Source of the DNA: RGIG5612 sp964528825
GTDB taxonomy: Bacteria > Bacillota > Clostridia > Lachnospirales > Lachnospiraceae
DNA: 64,000 nt
Assembly: GCA_964528825.1 (NCBI GenBank)
Contig: CAZGVB010000002.1
Location: forward strand, 30,567-94,566
Direction of reading: 5' to 3'
Shown here: piece after piece, positions 52,343 through 60,608 of the stretch
How the letters are laid out: each line of letters starts with the position of its first letter
Position numbering within the stretch: the first letter of the stretch is position 1
Position numbers and translations under genes: made by a program
The notes under the pieces: model-generated
What the model saw: only the letters and a program-made list of their open reading frames with translations
Databases searched by the model: none
Told to the model about the DNA's origin: nothing

Positions 52343-53530
52343 TTAAAAACTTAAGTGCAGCTCTTGGACAAGCTCTCTCATCCTTTGTTCAAATTCAGCG
52401 CCGATATAGCATGGGATCTTATCCCATGTGAGCTTTCCGGAGATCGCACTATGCGGCAGTTCGAATTTTAAAAGTTCTTTGCAATGCGCGGGCCTCATGA
52501 TCAAAGGATCTGCTGCTATAGCACCATATCTTCCGCTTGATACAAGCTGCAAATATTCCTTTTCACTCTCAAGGTGTCTGTCACCTGCCTGCGCGATATG
52601 TCTATCCCAGCCGAAAAATGACGCGACATCTATATTGAAATCGCAGCCCAGGCGCAAAAGCGCGTCCCTTATGGCATTTCCCAGTACTTGATCCGTAACG
52701 ATAAGCAGCCTCTTTTTATCATCGTCCTCTCCATGCACCGTATTGCTGTACGTCATGCCTGTGCAGATCTCTGCAAACCATTTTGAGGGCTCTGCCTCAC
52801 CTACCGGGAAGCCGCATATATAAGGCGTACCGAATTTTTTCTTTAAATATTTTGCGATCTCAATGCCTGACGCTGAGACTGCTATATTCATATCGGCATG
52901 CGGAAGACGCCTGATATCATCAAGAGACGAACCCATAAATAAAAAGCTGTTAATGCTATGTCCCGCCCCTTCAACAAACCTCCTAAGCGCGTCATCGTTG
53001 CCATTCGTGCCATAATCTATCGGCGTCATACCTATGATATTAACTTTTTTCTCTTTTAGTCCTCCGGTATGACTGACCTGTTTCTTGTCTGTGAATGTGT
53101 CTATAAGAGCCTTGCCTGCCTGAGCGATACCATCGTCATAATAACCAAAGCCGTCTGTGGCAAGCCCGATACATTTCTTGCCCGTATAAGCCTCTATCTC
53201 ACTTGCAAGTCCCTCCATATCCATGCCCGTAATGGCAGGCACGGGAGTGCCTATGAGCGCAACAAGCTCCGAGTCTATATTTTCTGCTGCCATGCAGGCA
53301 CTTTTTACGATCTTTTCATCATTTCCGAATATAGCATCCGTACTGCGAAGCGACGTATTTAATACAGGTCTCACATGATCCTGCCACCTGGGCTCGTCAT
53401 AAAAAACATAATTGGACGTACAGCATGATGCGTCATTGATTATCATCATGCAGTCAAGGTCGAAAAGAGCCGAACATGCGCCCGAATAATCGCTCGTAAA
53501 TGGCGGAAGATATATGCACAGCTGCCCCAT
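52343..53530 (-). CDS. Nitrogenase component 1-like subunit, last gene of the operon
   Basis: A 395-residue member of the nitrogenase component 1 / protochlorophyllide reductase superfamily, the catalytic partner of a NifH-like reductase. Candidate cluster ligands are Cys19 (SGACSALFDL) and Cys36/37 (NDASCCTSN), matching the first two P-cluster positions. At the third position, LIGTPVPAITGMD has no cysteine. Later Rossmann-like segments include GTPYICGFPVGE and RLLIVTDQVLGNAIRDAL. It is shorter than NifD (~480). It begins 2 bp after the preceding component-1 gene. Its cluster would resemble DPOR, where one subunit gives three cysteines and the partner one ligand. Confidence 0.85.
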   Translation of the reverse strand: MGQLCIYLPPFTSDYSGACSALFDLDCMMIINDASCCTSNYVFYDEPRWQDHVRPVLNTSLRSTDAIFGNDEKIVKSACMAAENIDSELVALIGTPVPAITGMDMEGLASEIEAYTGKKCIGLATDGFGYYDDGIAQAGKALIDTFTDKKQVSHTGGLKEKKVNIIGMTPIDYGTNGNDDALRRFVEGAGHSINSFLFMGSSLDDIRRLPHADMNIAVSASGIEIAKYLKKKFGTPYICGFPVGEAEPSKWFAEICTGMTYSNTVHGEDDDKKRLLIVTDQVLGNAIRDALLRLGCDFNIDVASFFGWDRHIAQAGDRHLESEKEYLQLVSSGRYGAIAADPLIMRPAHCKELLKFELPHSAISGKLTWDKIPCYIGAEFEQRMRELVQELHLSF

Positions 53531-53532
53531 CC

Positions 53533-54783
53533 TTATCTTTCCTTTCTTTTTATATTAAGATCGGGCATACTGCTCCAATCCGTCTCTTTTTGTGCCGCAG
53601 CTCTGATATCTCCCATAAGTCTGCGGATACCGTAAAATCCGAAATAGCCCTCGTCATGCCATATATTTACAAAATGCTTTGCCTTAAGAAGTCTGGCGCA
53701 ATCCGACCCGATAGCCATACAGTCTTCATCCTCCGCGGATTCATAAAGATACTTGCTGCTCTTTACATAGGATATGACAGTATCCGGATATTTCTCACGT
53801 ACCGTGCCTTCAGCCTCCTTCTCCTCCCTCATAGGATGATCTGGCTTAAATATGTATTTAACATTGAATCCATATCCCAAAAGTGCCAATGCACCTGCAA
53901 ACGGATTCATAAACGCACCCGAATCGACAGCCACAGGCATGCCGTTCAACAGCTTTGCGGTATATCTCGCATCCTCTTCACACTCGCTTATCTCTTTTTC
54001 AAGATCCTCGCATTTTGCACCCAAAAGGCCTGCAATATCCGCATATCCTCTTGCGATCCTTCTCGCGTCATAGGATGTCGGAAATGAATAATATGGTATG
54101 CCAAGTCGGCTCTTCATATATTCACAGCTGTGACTTTCAAGAGACCTGAGGGCCAGGTTCAGTCTGCTCTTTCCCATATCCTGATATTCTTCATATGTTT
54201 TGCATGCAAAAAGCTCGCGTACAGGGCCTGCGCCCCAGCTTTCAAGAAGAGATAAAAATTCGCATTCGGCAGGCAGCGGTACAAAGGTGCCGATAAAGTT
54301 GACCCCGCGATCCTTTTCCTGCCCCTCCTTTATAAAGGAAAACATATTTACCTTCTTTTTCATTCCCTGATTCTTTTTATCTTCAAGGGAGACAGGATCG
54401 ATATGCTCTGCCGAGAATTGCCTGTCAGGATGCCGAGCTCTAAGATTATCCAGCAATGCTTCCTCGTCGGTTCCCAAAAAATCGTCTATACAAAAGGTCG
54501 CGATAAAAAATATATAAGGCACAGGGCGCAATATATTTATAAGATCGTCTATGCTGTCCGCGATGAGCTGCTCATATTTGCCGGATATAACATCAGCCTC
54601 CGATATATACAAAAAGGACACATCGTCCCTGTTGCCGTATTCTTCCTCTCTTATCGCGTGACGCCTCATGCATGCGGAAGGCCCCACAAACAGAGTATGG
54701 CTGCCCGGTATGTGCAATACGGTATGTTTTCTTTCGGGCTTCGGAAGATAATAGCAAAGTCCGGTCTCGTTATGCCCTGCCAT
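53533..54783 (-). CDS. Nitrogenase component 1-like subunit, three-cysteine type
   Basis: A 416-residue component-1-like protein and probable partner of the following gene product. Three cysteines occur at the P-cluster positions: Cys10 (ETGLCYY), Cys38 (GPSACMRRH) and Cys98 (FIATFCIDDFLGTD). The last motif closely parallels the third ligand of NifD and ChlN. Later VDSGAFMNPFAGALALLGYG and SKYLYESAEDEDCMAIGSD are typical of the C-terminal domain. The start at 54783 has GGAG 7 bases upstream and overlaps the nifH-like stop by 14 bases; the longer frame to 54897 lies wholly inside the upstream gene. Function is not known for this subgroup. Confidence 0.85.
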   Translation of the reverse strand: MAGHNETGLCYYLPKPERKHTVLHIPGSHTLFVGPSACMRRHAIREEEYGNRDDVSFLYISEADVISGKYEQLIADSIDDLINILRPVPYIFFIATFCIDDFLGTDEEALLDNLRARHPDRQFSAEHIDPVSLEDKKNQGMKKKVNMFSFIKEGQEKDRGVNFIGTFVPLPAECEFLSLLESWGAGPVRELFACKTYEEYQDMGKSRLNLALRSLESHSCEYMKSRLGIPYYSFPTSYDARRIARGYADIAGLLGAKCEDLEKEISECEEDARYTAKLLNGMPVAVDSGAFMNPFAGALALLGYGFNVKYIFKPDHPMREEKEAEGTVREKYPDTVISYVKSSKYLYESAEDEDCMAIGSDCARLLKAKHFVNIWHDEGYFGFYGIRRLMGDIRAAAQKETDWSSMPDLNIKRKER

Positions 54784-55534
54784 TTCCATTCTCCTTAAGT
54801 ATCCTCCTTGCCATATCCTTGTAAATCTGTGATACGGCAGAGTCCGGAAATGCCTCAACGACCGTCTTATTGAGTCTCTCGGCTGCGGTGATGTCATTGC
54901 TTCTCGGAATATCGGCTATTATCCTGCTTTCCAGATCCTGTGCCAGCTTCGTGACTGCCTCCGTCTCATTTTCCACATTCCTGCGGTTTAATATGATCCC
55001 ACCGAGTGACGCATATCCTCTTGCCTTAAAATTATCTATGGCAAGAGCAATATTTCCGGCAGCAAAAAGTGACATCCGTTCTCCGGATGTCACTATATAT
55101 ACATTGTCCGCATATTTACGGCGCATAGGCATAGCAAAGCCACCGCATACCACATCGCCCAGTACGTCATATAGTACAATATCGGGCTTATAGACCTCAT
55201 AAGCATCAAGCTCTTCGAGCTTTTCAAATGCTGTAATGATGCCTCTTCCCGCGCATCCTATGCCGGGTGTCGGGCCGCCTGCTTCTACACAGAGCACACC
55301 GCCGTAGCCCTCATGCACGAGTTCATCTAAGACGACCTCTCCGTCATTATCTCTTATCCTCTCGAGTACTGTCGGGCATTTGATGCCGCCTGTCAGGAGG
55401 TTGGTAGAATCCGATTTGGGATCACAGCCTATCTGCATCACCTTCATTCCAAGCTGTGCAAGCGCTGCCGAAAGATTGGACGCGGTTGTGGATTTTCCTA
55501 TGCCGCCTTTGCCGTATATCGCGATCTTGATCAC
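54770..55534 (-). CDS. NifH-like ATP-dependent iron-sulfur reductase
   Basis: A 254-residue dimeric electron donor of the NifH/BchL/CfbC family. Walker A GKGGIGKSTT is at residues 8-17, and DPKSDSTNLLTGG is the switch region. Cys94 (GIGCAGRGI) and Cys130 (GDVVCGGFAMPMR) would bind the shared 4Fe-4S cluster of the dimer. It is shorter than nitrogenase NifH (~290), as is common for nitrogenase-like reductases. Translation begins at GTG 55534, with AAGGAG upstream, 24 bp after the agcS stop; no terminator separates them. No nifB, nifE, nifN or FeMo-cofactor genes are nearby, so nitrogen fixation is not implied. Confidence 0.92.
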   Translation of the reverse strand: MIKIAIYGKGGIGKSTTASNLSAALAQLGMKVMQIGCDPKSDSTNLLTGGIKCPTVLERIRDNDGEVVLDELVHEGYGGVLCVEAGGPTPGIGCAGRGIITAFEKLEELDAYEVYKPDIVLYDVLGDVVCGGFAMPMRRKYADNVYIVTSGERMSLFAAGNIALAIDNFKARGYASLGGIILNRRNVENETEAVTKLAQDLESRIIADIPRSNDITAAERLNKTVVEAFPDSAVSQIYKDMARRILKENGNGRA

Positions 55535-55558
55535 TGTGTTGTTCTCCTTGAAAATTGT

Positions 55559-56935
55559 TTATTTTTTCTTCCGGGGAACAGCCTTTACTACAAGTGCGGT
55601 AAGTGCAAATAGTGCTATCGCATTCGGGATTACCATGAGCTGGTTGAACATGTCTGAAAGTTCCCATACCAGATCGTTTGATGCGAGCGTTCCGAGGAAG
55701 ATAAATATAAGAGCTATTATCATATATATTATCTTACTCTTTTTTCCAAAAAGATACATCATATTTATCTTTCCGAACAAGTTCCAGCCGAGGATGGTGG
55801 AAAATGCAAAGAAGAACAGACATATAGCCACAAATATCGCTCCGAACTTATCACCGAATACAGATCCGAAGGCTGTCTGCGCGAGGTTAGCCTTTGTAAG
55901 TCCTTCTGCGATCTCACCGCTTGCGAGTATACCGTCATGTGTATAAAGTGTGATTATGACTACGAGAGCATTGAGCGTCAATACTACAAAAGTGTCGATA
56001 AATACGCCGATCATTGCCACAACACCCTGATCATGCGGCTTCTTGACATCGGCGAGAGCGTGTGCGTGAGGCGTAGAGCCCATGCCTGCCTCATTTGAGA
56101 AAAGTCCTCTCTTTGCACCCTGGCTTATAGCTATCTTGATAGCGGATCCGAAGCCGCCGCCTATGATAGCCTGAGGCGCAAATGCATATTTGAAGATCAG
56201 AGCGAATGCCTCAGGCAAAAAACGGATACGCACTACGATCACCGCAAGAGCACCGAGGATAAAGATCACTGCCATCACAGGCACCAGCTTTTCCGTGACA
56301 GATGCAAGTCGGCTGATACCTCCCAAAAATATAGCTGCGCATATGCCTACCAAAATGATTCCGACTATCCAATTCGGTATGCCGAAAGCCGTATTAAAGG
56401 TGGATCCGATGGAATTGGACTGCACCATACAGCCGGTAAATCCGAGTGCTATGATAATAGCTACTGCAAAGAATCCCGCAAGGAATTTGCCGAAATGGCC
56501 TTTAAATGCCGTGGTTATATAATATACGGGACCGCCTACCGTATGGCCGTCCGCATCCTTTCTCTTTGTATCCTGTGCAAGTACAGCCTCCGCGTAGATA
56601 GTTGCCATACCGAAAAATGCAATGATCCACATCCAGAATATAGCTCCGGGACCGCCTGTAAGTATAGCTCCGCAGGCTCCGACGATATTTCCTGTACCAA
56701 CCTGAGCGGCTACTGCCGTTGCGAGAGCCTGAAATGAGCTCATGGCACCCTTTTTCTTTTCTCCGGAAAGAGTGAAATTGCCAAAGGTACTCTTCATGCC
56801 CTCTCCAAAGCATCTTACCTGCACGAACCTGGTCTTTATAGAAAACCAAAGTCCTACCGCGATCAATAGGATCACGAGAATGTAGTCTGAAAGATATTTG
56901 TTGATAGTCTGTACGATCGTTAATAAGGTATCCAT
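55559..56935 (-). CDS. agcS: Sodium:alanine/glycine symporter (AgcS family)
   Basis: An amino acid/cation symporter with about eleven helices. GTGNIVGACGAILTGGPGAIFWMW (shown here by its core GTGNIVGACGA) and GLFSNEAGMGSTPHAHA are family signatures, at 458 residues. It imports alanine or glycine with sodium. A glycine riboswitch with a terminator stands in its leader, strongly indicating glycine-responsive expression. The nitrogenase-like genes follow in the same direction after 24 bp. GGGGGAAGG precedes the ATG. Confidence 0.95.
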   Translation of the reverse strand: MDTLLTIVQTINKYLSDYILVILLIAVGLWFSIKTRFVQVRCFGEGMKSTFGNFTLSGEKKKGAMSSFQALATAVAAQVGTGNIVGACGAILTGGPGAIFWMWIIAFFGMATIYAEAVLAQDTKRKDADGHTVGGPVYYITTAFKGHFGKFLAGFFAVAIIIALGFTGCMVQSNSIGSTFNTAFGIPNWIVGIILVGICAAIFLGGISRLASVTEKLVPVMAVIFILGALAVIVVRIRFLPEAFALIFKYAFAPQAIIGGGFGSAIKIAISQGAKRGLFSNEAGMGSTPHAHALADVKKPHDQGVVAMIGVFIDTFVVLTLNALVVIITLYTHDGILASGEIAEGLTKANLAQTAFGSVFGDKFGAIFVAICLFFFAFSTILGWNLFGKINMMYLFGKKSKIIYMIIALIFIFLGTLASNDLVWELSDMFNQLMVIPNAIALFALTALVVKAVPRKKK

Positions 56936-57052
56936 ACCTTCCCCCTTATAAATATGTATTGCCGCTCCTATGCGGCATATCCGTTACAGAACATTCCCGT
57001 ATATCCCCTGCATCTCAAACGTCCCCGCGAGTCTTAAAGTGAGATCAAAAAA

Positions 57053-57080
57053 GCAGGCAACTGAATGATCAGTCGCCTGC
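57053..57080 (-). terminator. Expression-platform terminator of the glycine riboswitch
   Basis: GCAGGCGACTGA pairs with TCAGTTGCCTGC on the minus strand, one G-U, followed by TTTTTTG. It lies between the aptamer and agcS, so it can switch the whole downstream operon. Confidence 0.85.
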
Positions 57081-57111
57081 GGAAAAGTGTCGTGGATAAT
57101 ATAATAGTATA

Positions 57112-57262
57112 TCAAGACGCGTCTTTGTCCTTTTGGCCTGAGAGATTCAGCATATAAGCCTTACACCATCGGCACCCGCCCTAATGTGACCATCTGTGCT
57201 TTACTGCAGATGCTGCATCATTTGCGGGATTCTCCAAAGATTCCTCCGCCGCCGGTTTCATA
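57112..57262 (-). promoter_or_regulatory. Glycine riboswitch controlling agcS and the nitrogenase-like genes
   Basis: Minus-strand leader RNA with the aptamer hallmarks GGAGAATC, GGGCGGGTGCCGATGGTG and CTCTCAGGCCAAAAGGACAAAG. Only one full aptamer is evident; a short GGCGGCGGAGGAATC helix 5' of it could be a remnant (ghost) of a second. The terminator at 57053-57080 completes the switch. The rest of the 542-bp interval 56936-57477 holds the agcS 5' leader and, at its far end, the ribU terminator. Whether glycine turns the operon on or off cannot be read from sequence. Confidence 0.92.
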
Positions 57263-57461
57263 TCATCATTTGCTTATCGCAAGTATAATGCCACGATTCT
57301 GGCGGTTTCATCGGTAATATTCTGTTGCGAAAGTATAGTACTCCTTTGTTTTTGATTAGTAAAGTGTTAATTTGTATTTATTTTTTATGATTCACGGCGC
57401 ATATCGGTGCAAGATTGACAATAAACGGTGATTCACGAATATTTGCATACTATTAAAAAAA

Positions 57462-57483
57462 CTCTGAGGAAATTTCCTCAGAG
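57462..57483 (-). terminator. Intrinsic terminator overlapping the ribU stop
   Basis: CTCTGAGGAAA pairs with TTTCCTCAGAG, followed on the minus strand by TTTTTTTAAT. The stem includes the last codons of ribU. Confidence 0.85.
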
Positions 57484-58131
57484 CCTTCGCATAACAGCCA
57501 CGAGCGGCTTGTAGAGCACCAGCATGATGCCTACATCTATAAGTCCTTTTATGATCGTAAATGGCAGATTGAAAAATATAAGGCATTGCAATATGCTGCT
57601 TACATGCCCTATATGCAGGACGGAATAAGAGATCATATCATATGAGCTTATGATGACGTCTGCAGGCATAAGCGTGTAATATACGGGATAAACCAGAAAA
57701 TAATTGGATATGATACTGAACAGCCCCATCGCGACTGCGCCTGTTATCCCGCCTGCAAGTGCCCTCTTAAATGAATTGTGCTTTTTATAGATAAGACCTG
57801 CGATGAGTACAAATATCGCGCCTAATATAAAGTTTGAGAGCTCTCCTACAAACATGCTTGATGAAAATGCAAGATGGAGAAGGTTTTTTATAAGGCAGAT
57901 AATAACGCCATATACAGGGCCTATGACAAATGATCCTATTATCGCCGGCAGATCCGAAAAATCGAATTTTATGAATGAAGGCATAAGAGGGACAGCGATC
58001 TCAAGATACATAAGTACAAAGGCTGCCGCGGAGAGCATTCCCGTGATAGCTATCTTTTTTCCCGTTACCATGCTGCTCTTTTTGCCATGTACGGGCTGCT
58101 GCACAGCTGCAGCATTGTCTGAAATCTTCAT
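57478..58131 (-). CDS. ribU: Riboflavin ECF transporter S component
   Basis: A 217-residue substrate-binding membrane protein for riboflavin uptake, working with the shared ECF module. After a ~25-residue cytoplasmic start there are six helices; the RibU-like segments MLSAAAFVLMYLEIAVPLMPSFIKFDFSDLPAIIGSF (core FIKFDFSDLPAII) are diagnostic. An FMN riboswitch with a terminator precedes it, so high FMN should stop its transcription. AAAGGAG precedes the ATG. Confidence 0.95.
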   Translation of the reverse strand: MKISDNAAAVQQPVHGKKSSMVTGKKIAITGMLSAAAFVLMYLEIAVPLMPSFIKFDFSDLPAIIGSFVIGPVYGVIICLIKNLLHLAFSSSMFVGELSNFILGAIFVLIAGLIYKKHNSFKRALAGGITGAVAMGLFSIISNYFLVYPVYYTLMPADVIISSYDMISYSVLHIGHVSSILQCLIFFNLPFTIIKGLIDVGIMLVLYKPLVAVMRRL

Positions 58132-58218
58132 ATATTTCTCCTTTCAATCTGTATGTGCCGCTTGCGGCATAGACATTACTTAATCTGTCAGGAGATGTGC
58201 CCTGTCTGCATAAAAAAA

Positions 58219-58233
58219 CCGCCTTAAAGGCGG
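58219..58233 (-). terminator. Terminator of the FMN riboswitch
   Basis: CCGCC pairs with GGCGG on the minus strand with an inner TTTAA loop, followed by seven T. It lies between the aptamer and ribU. Confidence 0.85.
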
Positions 58234-58247
58234 GGCATGTGACAAGG

Positions 58248-58361
58248 ATCAACCGTCTCTCTCATCCGGACTATACCGTCGGTTCAGGAATCACACCTGA
58301 TCTTCCATAAATGGCTCGCAGACTTTACTGCCGGTGGGGAATCTCACCCCGCCCCGAAACA
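58248..58361 (-). promoter_or_regulatory. FMN riboswitch (RFN element)
   Basis: Minus-strand RNA with GGGGCGGGGTGAGATTCC, CCACCGGCAGT, GCGAGCC, GATCAGGTGTGATTCCTGA and GGATGAGAGAGAC, the conserved order of the RFN element. FMN binding would favour the terminator at 58219-58233 and shut off ribU. Confidence 0.96.
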
Positions 58362-58379
58362 GATTTTATTTATGTATAG

Positions 58380-58408
58380 ATTTTAGTACAAGATAAAAGA
58401 TATGTAAA
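58380..58408 (-). promoter_or_regulatory. Promoter of the FMN riboswitch-ribU transcript
   Basis: TTTACA (58403-58408) and TAAAAT (58380-58385) are 17 bp apart, about 20 bp before the aptamer. The remaining intergenic space to 58530 shows no gene; its sequence GGGTGATCGCACGC resembles the edge of the element at 1252. Confidence 0.75.
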
Positions 58409-58530
58409 TACCTTATCTTTAAAATATTTGTATTTGTTGCTGCTGGGTGATCGCACGCATGTTTTTCGTACAAACGAACTTTGGTGCTGTGAGGTGTGAT
58501 GCTAATAGAAATTTTGCTTGGACTCGTATT

Positions 58531-59454
58531 TTATCTTATTCCGGCTTTATTAAGGTAATCCTGCAGCTGCAATATGAATTCCTCACCGATGCCGCTGAGC
58601 TTTATATCTTTGCGCACGATATAGATCAGATCGACCTTCAATCCTTCTCTCTCATCCTTATAAGGGACGGCCGCATAATCTCCCCCGTTAAGCTCCTCGC
58701 AGATGTGTCCGCAGCATAGAGTATATCCGTCAATGCCTACCATAAGATTGAGCATGGTCGCCCTGTCATTCGCTCTTATTACCTTCGGATAATCGCGCGT
58801 ACTGAGCGCCTCCTCCGCAAGATAAAATGAGCTCTCAGCGCCTTGCTCAAACGACAGGCAGGGATAATCCAGAAGATCTTCATATGTTATATATTCCCGG
58901 TCCGCCAAAGGGTGCTTTTTTGAAAGATATACATATATACCGCAGCTCGCCAACGGATGATATTCCAATCTTTTGCTCGAGAATATCTTCTTCATAGCGC
59001 TTTGATTGAATTCACTTAAATAAAGGACACCCACCTCGCTTCTGGAGGAATAGACATCATCTATCACTTCTTGCGTCCTGGATTCCCTGACTGCAAATTC
59101 AAATTCGTTTGAATTGTACTTTTGTATCGTATTTATAAAAGCCTTGACGACAAATGAATAATGCTGCGTCGAGACACCGAAATGTTTTTTTATACTGCCC
59201 CCGCCGCCGAATCGCTCCTCGATCACCTCATATTGGTAATAAAGCTGCCTTGCATAGCTTATAAATTCCATGCCGTCATTCGTAAGCGAGACTCCTCTGG
59301 AATTTCTGTTGAATATGACTATCCCCAGCTCCTCCTCCAGCTCCTTTACAGATTCGGAGAGTGACGGCTGAGCTACATAGAGCATCTCCGAGGCCTTGCT
59401 CATGGAGCCGGTCTGCGCGATAGTTATTACATATTTTATCTGCTGGAGCTTCAT
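58531..59454 (-). CDS. LysR-family transcriptional regulator next to cysE
   Basis: A 307-residue LysR protein. The helix-turn-helix is at residues about 1-60 (IAQTGSMSKASEMLYVAQPSLSESVKELE, core SMSKASEML), followed by the effector domain, which has the ISYARQLYYQYE hinge and several strands. It starts 1 bp after the cysE stop and shares its transcript, with AAGGAAATGGAAT upstream as ribosome site. Pairing with a serine acetyltransferase suggests control by a sulfur or cysteine-pathway metabolite such as O-acetylserine, by analogy with CysB and CysL; this is inference. Confidence 0.9.
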   Translation of the reverse strand: MKLQQIKYVITIAQTGSMSKASEMLYVAQPSLSESVKELEEELGIVIFNRNSRGVSLTNDGMEFISYARQLYYQYEVIEERFGGGGSIKKHFGVSTQHYSFVVKAFINTIQKYNSNEFEFAVRESRTQEVIDDVYSSRSEVGVLYLSEFNQSAMKKIFSSKRLEYHPLASCGIYVYLSKKHPLADREYITYEDLLDYPCLSFEQGAESSFYLAEEALSTRDYPKVIRANDRATMLNLMVGIDGYTLCCGHICEELNGGDYAAVPYKDEREGLKVDLIYIVRKDIKLSGIGEEFILQLQDYLNKAGIR

Positions 59455-59455
59455 A

Positions 59456-60382
59456 TCATTCCATTTCCTTGCGTTCTACAGGATGAGCCTCGTCATAATT
59501 ATATGAAAGCTCAGGATTCTTAATGCTTACCCTGGCTCCCTTAGGCACAGACGATATTATAAAGGCATTGCCGCCTATCACCGCATTCTCACCTATTACG
59601 GTCGTTCCGCCGAGTATGGACGCGCCTGAATATATAGTCACATTATTTTCTATCGTAGGATGTCTCTTCTTGCCCTTAAGTGACTGGCCGCCCCTGGTCG
59701 AGAGGGCACCGAGCGTAACTCCCTGATATAGCTTTACATAATCGCCTATCTCGGTAGTCTCTCCTATAACTATGCCCGTACCGTGGTCGATGCAGAAATA
59801 TTTTCCTATAGAAGCGCCAGGATGTATATCTATACCTGTCTGGCTGTGCGCGTATTCCGTCATCATGCGCGGTATGACAGGCACACGGAGCAAGAACAGC
59901 TCATGAGCTATGCGATTGACGAATATCGCAAACAGGCCCGGATACGAAAATACGATCTCATCCTTATTGAAGGCTGCCGGATCGCCATCATATGCCGCCT
60001 GCACATCCGTCTCTATAAAGCTGCGTATCTTCGGTATCCTTTCCATGAATTCAAAGGTGATCTCATGTGCCTTCTCATCTATTTTTTCCTGAGAAAGGTC
60101 CTTCATGTCATCGTTGTAGCGGAGGACTTTCTTTATCTGCTTTATAAGATTGAAGATCACATCCTCCACCTGCATGGATATATCATTTTGCCTTGTATAG
60201 ACACGATATTCCTTATTGCGGAAATATCCCGGGAAGATGATCTTTCTCATCTTAAATATGATATCTATGATCTTGTCCTTATCAGGCTGATCAAATGTAA
60301 GCATGCGGTCTATAGTCTTCCCGCCTGCATAATCCTCCTGCAGCTTGCTTATGATATGCTCTATCCTTTTTCCGTGTTCCAT
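59456..60382 (-). CDS. cysE: Serine O-acetyltransferase
   Basis: The enzyme makes O-acetylserine, the acceptor of sulfide in cysteine synthesis. A helical N-terminal half (residues 1-190) leads into a left-handed beta-helix with the catalytic GIDIHPGASIGKYFCIDHGTGIVIGET motif (core FCIDHGTG with catalytic His) and KGKKRHPTIENNV. I place the start at ATG 60382 (MEHGKRIEHIISK), with AGGGAAG upstream, giving 308 residues like other clostridial forms; the frame stays open to 60532, but that part consists of repeats. The longer Firmicutes-type chain is normal. It is followed at once by the lysR gene. Confidence 0.9.
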   Translation of the reverse strand: MEHGKRIEHIISKLQEDYAGGKTIDRMLTFDQPDKDKIIDIIFKMRKIIFPGYFRNKEYRVYTRQNDISMQVEDVIFNLIKQIKKVLRYNDDMKDLSQEKIDEKAHEITFEFMERIPKIRSFIETDVQAAYDGDPAAFNKDEIVFSYPGLFAIFVNRIAHELFLLRVPVIPRMMTEYAHSQTGIDIHPGASIGKYFCIDHGTGIVIGETTEIGDYVKLYQGVTLGALSTRGGQSLKGKKRHPTIENNVTIYSGASILGGTTVIGENAVIGGNAFIISSVPKGARVSIKNPELSYNYDEAHPVERKEME

Positions 60383-60533
60383 ATCTTCCCTCATATCCGT
60401 ATTTACCCGGGCATACTCCTTCATCTGATTCCCCGGATATATATTTTTTTCTGTCCTCTTAAGGATATATATCCTCCCAGATTTCGGGTTAAGGATACAT
60501 ATTTTCAACGATTTCGGGCTTTCACCTGCCATA

Positions 60534-60585
60534 TCTTACTATATGTCTGCGGCCTTTACCCGACACCTCTTACTATATGTCCGCG
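60534..60585 (-). repeat. Short tandem repeats upstream of cysE
   Basis: TCTTACTATATGTCTGCG (60534-60551) recurs at 60568-60585 with one change, a 34-bp period. ATTTCGGGTT/ATTTCGGGCT recurs at 60481 and 60511. They lie between the ldh-like stop and the cysE start. Confidence 0.55.
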
Positions 60586-60608
60586 TTTTTTCTGTCATTG
60601 TTCTGTCA

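Noticed and set aside
54784..54897. Longer N-terminus for the first component-1-like subunit
   Set aside because: It would lie wholly inside the nifH-like gene, and the extra residues do not resemble the family; the ATG at 54783 has a good ribosome site.
52343..55534. Nitrogen fixation cluster
   Set aside because: Subunits are too short, P-cluster ligands are incomplete, and nifB/E/N are absent; it is better described as nitrogenase-like.
60383..60532. Extended N-terminus of CysE
   Set aside because: The region consists of short tandem repeats and lacks similarity to the family; a ribosome site supports the ATG at 60382.
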